Source: Pelagomonas calceolata (lineage: Eukaryota; Sar; Pelagophyceae; Pelagomonadales; Pelagomonadaceae). From it: a stretch of 64,000 nt of DNA. Position numbers and translations under genes: made by a program. The DNA is taken from contig CAKKNE010000002.1 in assembly GCA_918797485.1 (NCBI GenBank), positions 4,182,501-4,246,500 on the forward strand, written 5' to 3'. Shown here piece by piece: positions 63,118-64,000 of the stretch; the first letter of the stretch is position 1; every line of letters starts with the position of its first letter. The notes under the pieces are model-generated. The model made no database searches, was not told the origin of the DNA, and was given only the letters and a program-made list of their open reading frames with translations.

Positions 63118-64000
63118 ATGGCCTCCCAGACGCCTTTGACGCGCAGCGCCACAAGCATGGATCGATTAGAAGGCCAGGCCCTCACGCGCAGCCCGCCGGG
63201 CTCGGGGGGTCCCTCGGCGAACGACCACGGCGGCCCAGATGATGAGGTGGTCATGGCGCGGCTCGAGCGCATGTCGTCGGCGCAGGGCCGGCGGCAGCTC
63301 TCGCTCGCGGGGCGCCAGGCCATGCAGTCCGTGCGCGACGGGCTGGAGGAGATGCGAAGGCGGCCGTCGATGCGCGAGCGCGCGGAGATCGCCGCCGCGG
63401 CCCTGGACGGCAAGCCCCTGCAGCGCGCCGCGACGCAACCGACGCCGCCGGCGCCTCCATTAAAACGGACGCTGACGGCGCCTCGATCGAGAAGCGTCCG
63501 GCTACGGCCGCAGGAGGCCGCGCAGGAATTATCAAGGACGCTGTCGATCTCCGACGAAGCTACAAAGGAGCCGCCGGAGACGCTGCTCTTCTCCTGGGGC
63601 CGCGGGGCGCTCTTGCACGACGGCGACGCGACCGCCTCGACGCCGGTGGCCAAGTTCGCTTCTCGAAACATTAGAATAGTCAACGTGGACACGAGCGGCT
63701 ACCACGCGCTGTGCGCGGATTCCGAGGGCCGCGTCTTCGCGGCCGGCGCCAACGAGTCCAAGCAGGGCGACGCCTCGCGCCCCGAGGATCATCTGCAGAG
63801 GGCGGTGCGCGTCGAGTGCGTCCCCGTCGGCGCGCGCGTCGTGGCCGTGGCCTGCGGCGCGCGGCACAGCGCCTGCGTCACGTCGCAGGGCCGCGTGCTG
63901 TGCTGGGGTTCTAATGATAGGGGCCAGTGCGGCGATTCCAGAAAATCCGCGCAGCCGCGGGCCGTCCAGGGCGCGCTCGCGCGCTGCGTCGCCGCGACCA
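63118..64000 (+). CDS. RCC1-repeat protein, 5' part (runs off the window)
   Basis: Open from the ATG at 63118 to the window end (294 codons), so only the N-terminal part is seen. Residues ~1-150 are polar and probably disordered (SSAQGRRQLSLAGRQAMQSV). RCC1 blades start at ~155: TLLFSWGRGALLHDGDATAS, NVDTSGYHALCADSEGRVFA and VVAVACGARHSACVTSQGRV, then VLCWGSNDRGQCGDS, the classical G-H/A-x-C-x4-G-x-V-x2-W-G-x-N pattern. RCC1 propellers act as GTPase exchange factors or binding platforms. The rest of the propeller is beyond 64000. Confidence 0.88.
   Translation, partial: MASQTPLTRSATSMDRLEGQALTRSPPGSGGPSANDHGGPDDEVVMARLERMSSAQGRRQLSLAGRQAMQSVRDGLEEMRRRPSMRERAEIAAAALDGKPLQRAATQPTPPAPPLKRTLTAPRSRSVRLRPQEAAQELSRTLSISDEATKEPPETLLFSWGRGALLHDGDATASTPVAKFASRNIRIVNVDTSGYHALCADSEGRVFAAGANESKQGDASRPEDHLQRAVRVECVPVGARVVAVACGARHSACVTSQGRVLCWGSNDRGQCGDSRKSAQPRAVQGALARCVAAT

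Noticed and set aside
1-64000. tRNA, rRNA or CRISPR arrays
   Set aside because: No cloverleaf B-box in a plausible context, no rRNA-like conserved blocks and no regularly spaced repeats were seen.
1-64000. Retrovirus-like, Polinton or other virus-derived elements
   Set aside because: No polymerase, integrase, capsid or long terminal repeat signals were recognised in any frame.

Overview
This is nuclear DNA of a eukaryote, GC-rich and very compact: about 43 protein genes in 64 kb, most read as one uninterrupted ORF. Several convergent pairs have 3' ends only 10-60 bp apart. The gene set points to a photosynthetic, flagellated stramenopile: N-terminal signals that look like bipartite plastid targeting (a signal peptide followed by a small aromatic or basic motif, as in the Ycf49-like, DUF1995 and KAS III proteins), an axonemal dynein factor (DNAI7/CASC1), p25-alpha repeats, PT-rich surface proteins and a splicing-coupled DNA transposon (introner). 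A pelagophyte such as Pelagomonas or a relative of Aureococcus is my best inference; I could not run a search.

Layout. 0-13 kb: GT8 glycosyltransferase, ankyrin protein, coiled-coil protein, sulfotransferase, SET protein, 2OG oxygenase, ureidoglycine aminohydrolase and a double p25-alpha protein. 13-27 kb: a parvulin-MiaB fusion, CDF transporter, saccharopine-dehydrogenase-like reductase, LOTUS-TrhO fusion, GT61 glycosyltransferase, a MYND protein with ten exact 17-residue Cys repeats, an mTERF-SET fusion and a Ycf49-like plastid membrane protein. 27-42 kb: an EF-hand gene, an NSUN-type RNA m5C methyltransferase interrupted by an introner, a divergent pair of DUF1995 paralogues, SART1, an RGS protein, a PT-rich surface protein, an EamA transporter, KAS III, a lipid kinase and a perfect 178-bp tandem duplication. 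42-64 kb: a zinc-finger coiled-coil protein, a CUB/EGF fragment, a membrane-anchored HECT ubiquitin ligase, a Cys-rich gene with an in-frame TGA, the FBH1 helicase, RBMX2, DNAI7, an I9-propeptide ORF overlapping a 2OG oxygenase by one base, a UVR coiled-coil protein and the start of an RCC1 protein.

The most striking non-coding signal is a family of 22-25 bp imperfect palindromes (halves GCTAGTGTCTTACA and AGCCGCTAGC). They recur about 15 times in the window, almost only in 5' intergenic gaps and mostly 70-250 bp upstream of an ATG. Neighbouring genes do not form one pathway; housekeeping, plastid, RNA-modification and ciliary genes are interleaved.

The start codons given here are ATGs. Several long open frames extend upstream of the first ATG only through GTG or TTG, and these extensions were trimmed. 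Long antisense ORFs are a by-product of high GC3 and are left out.
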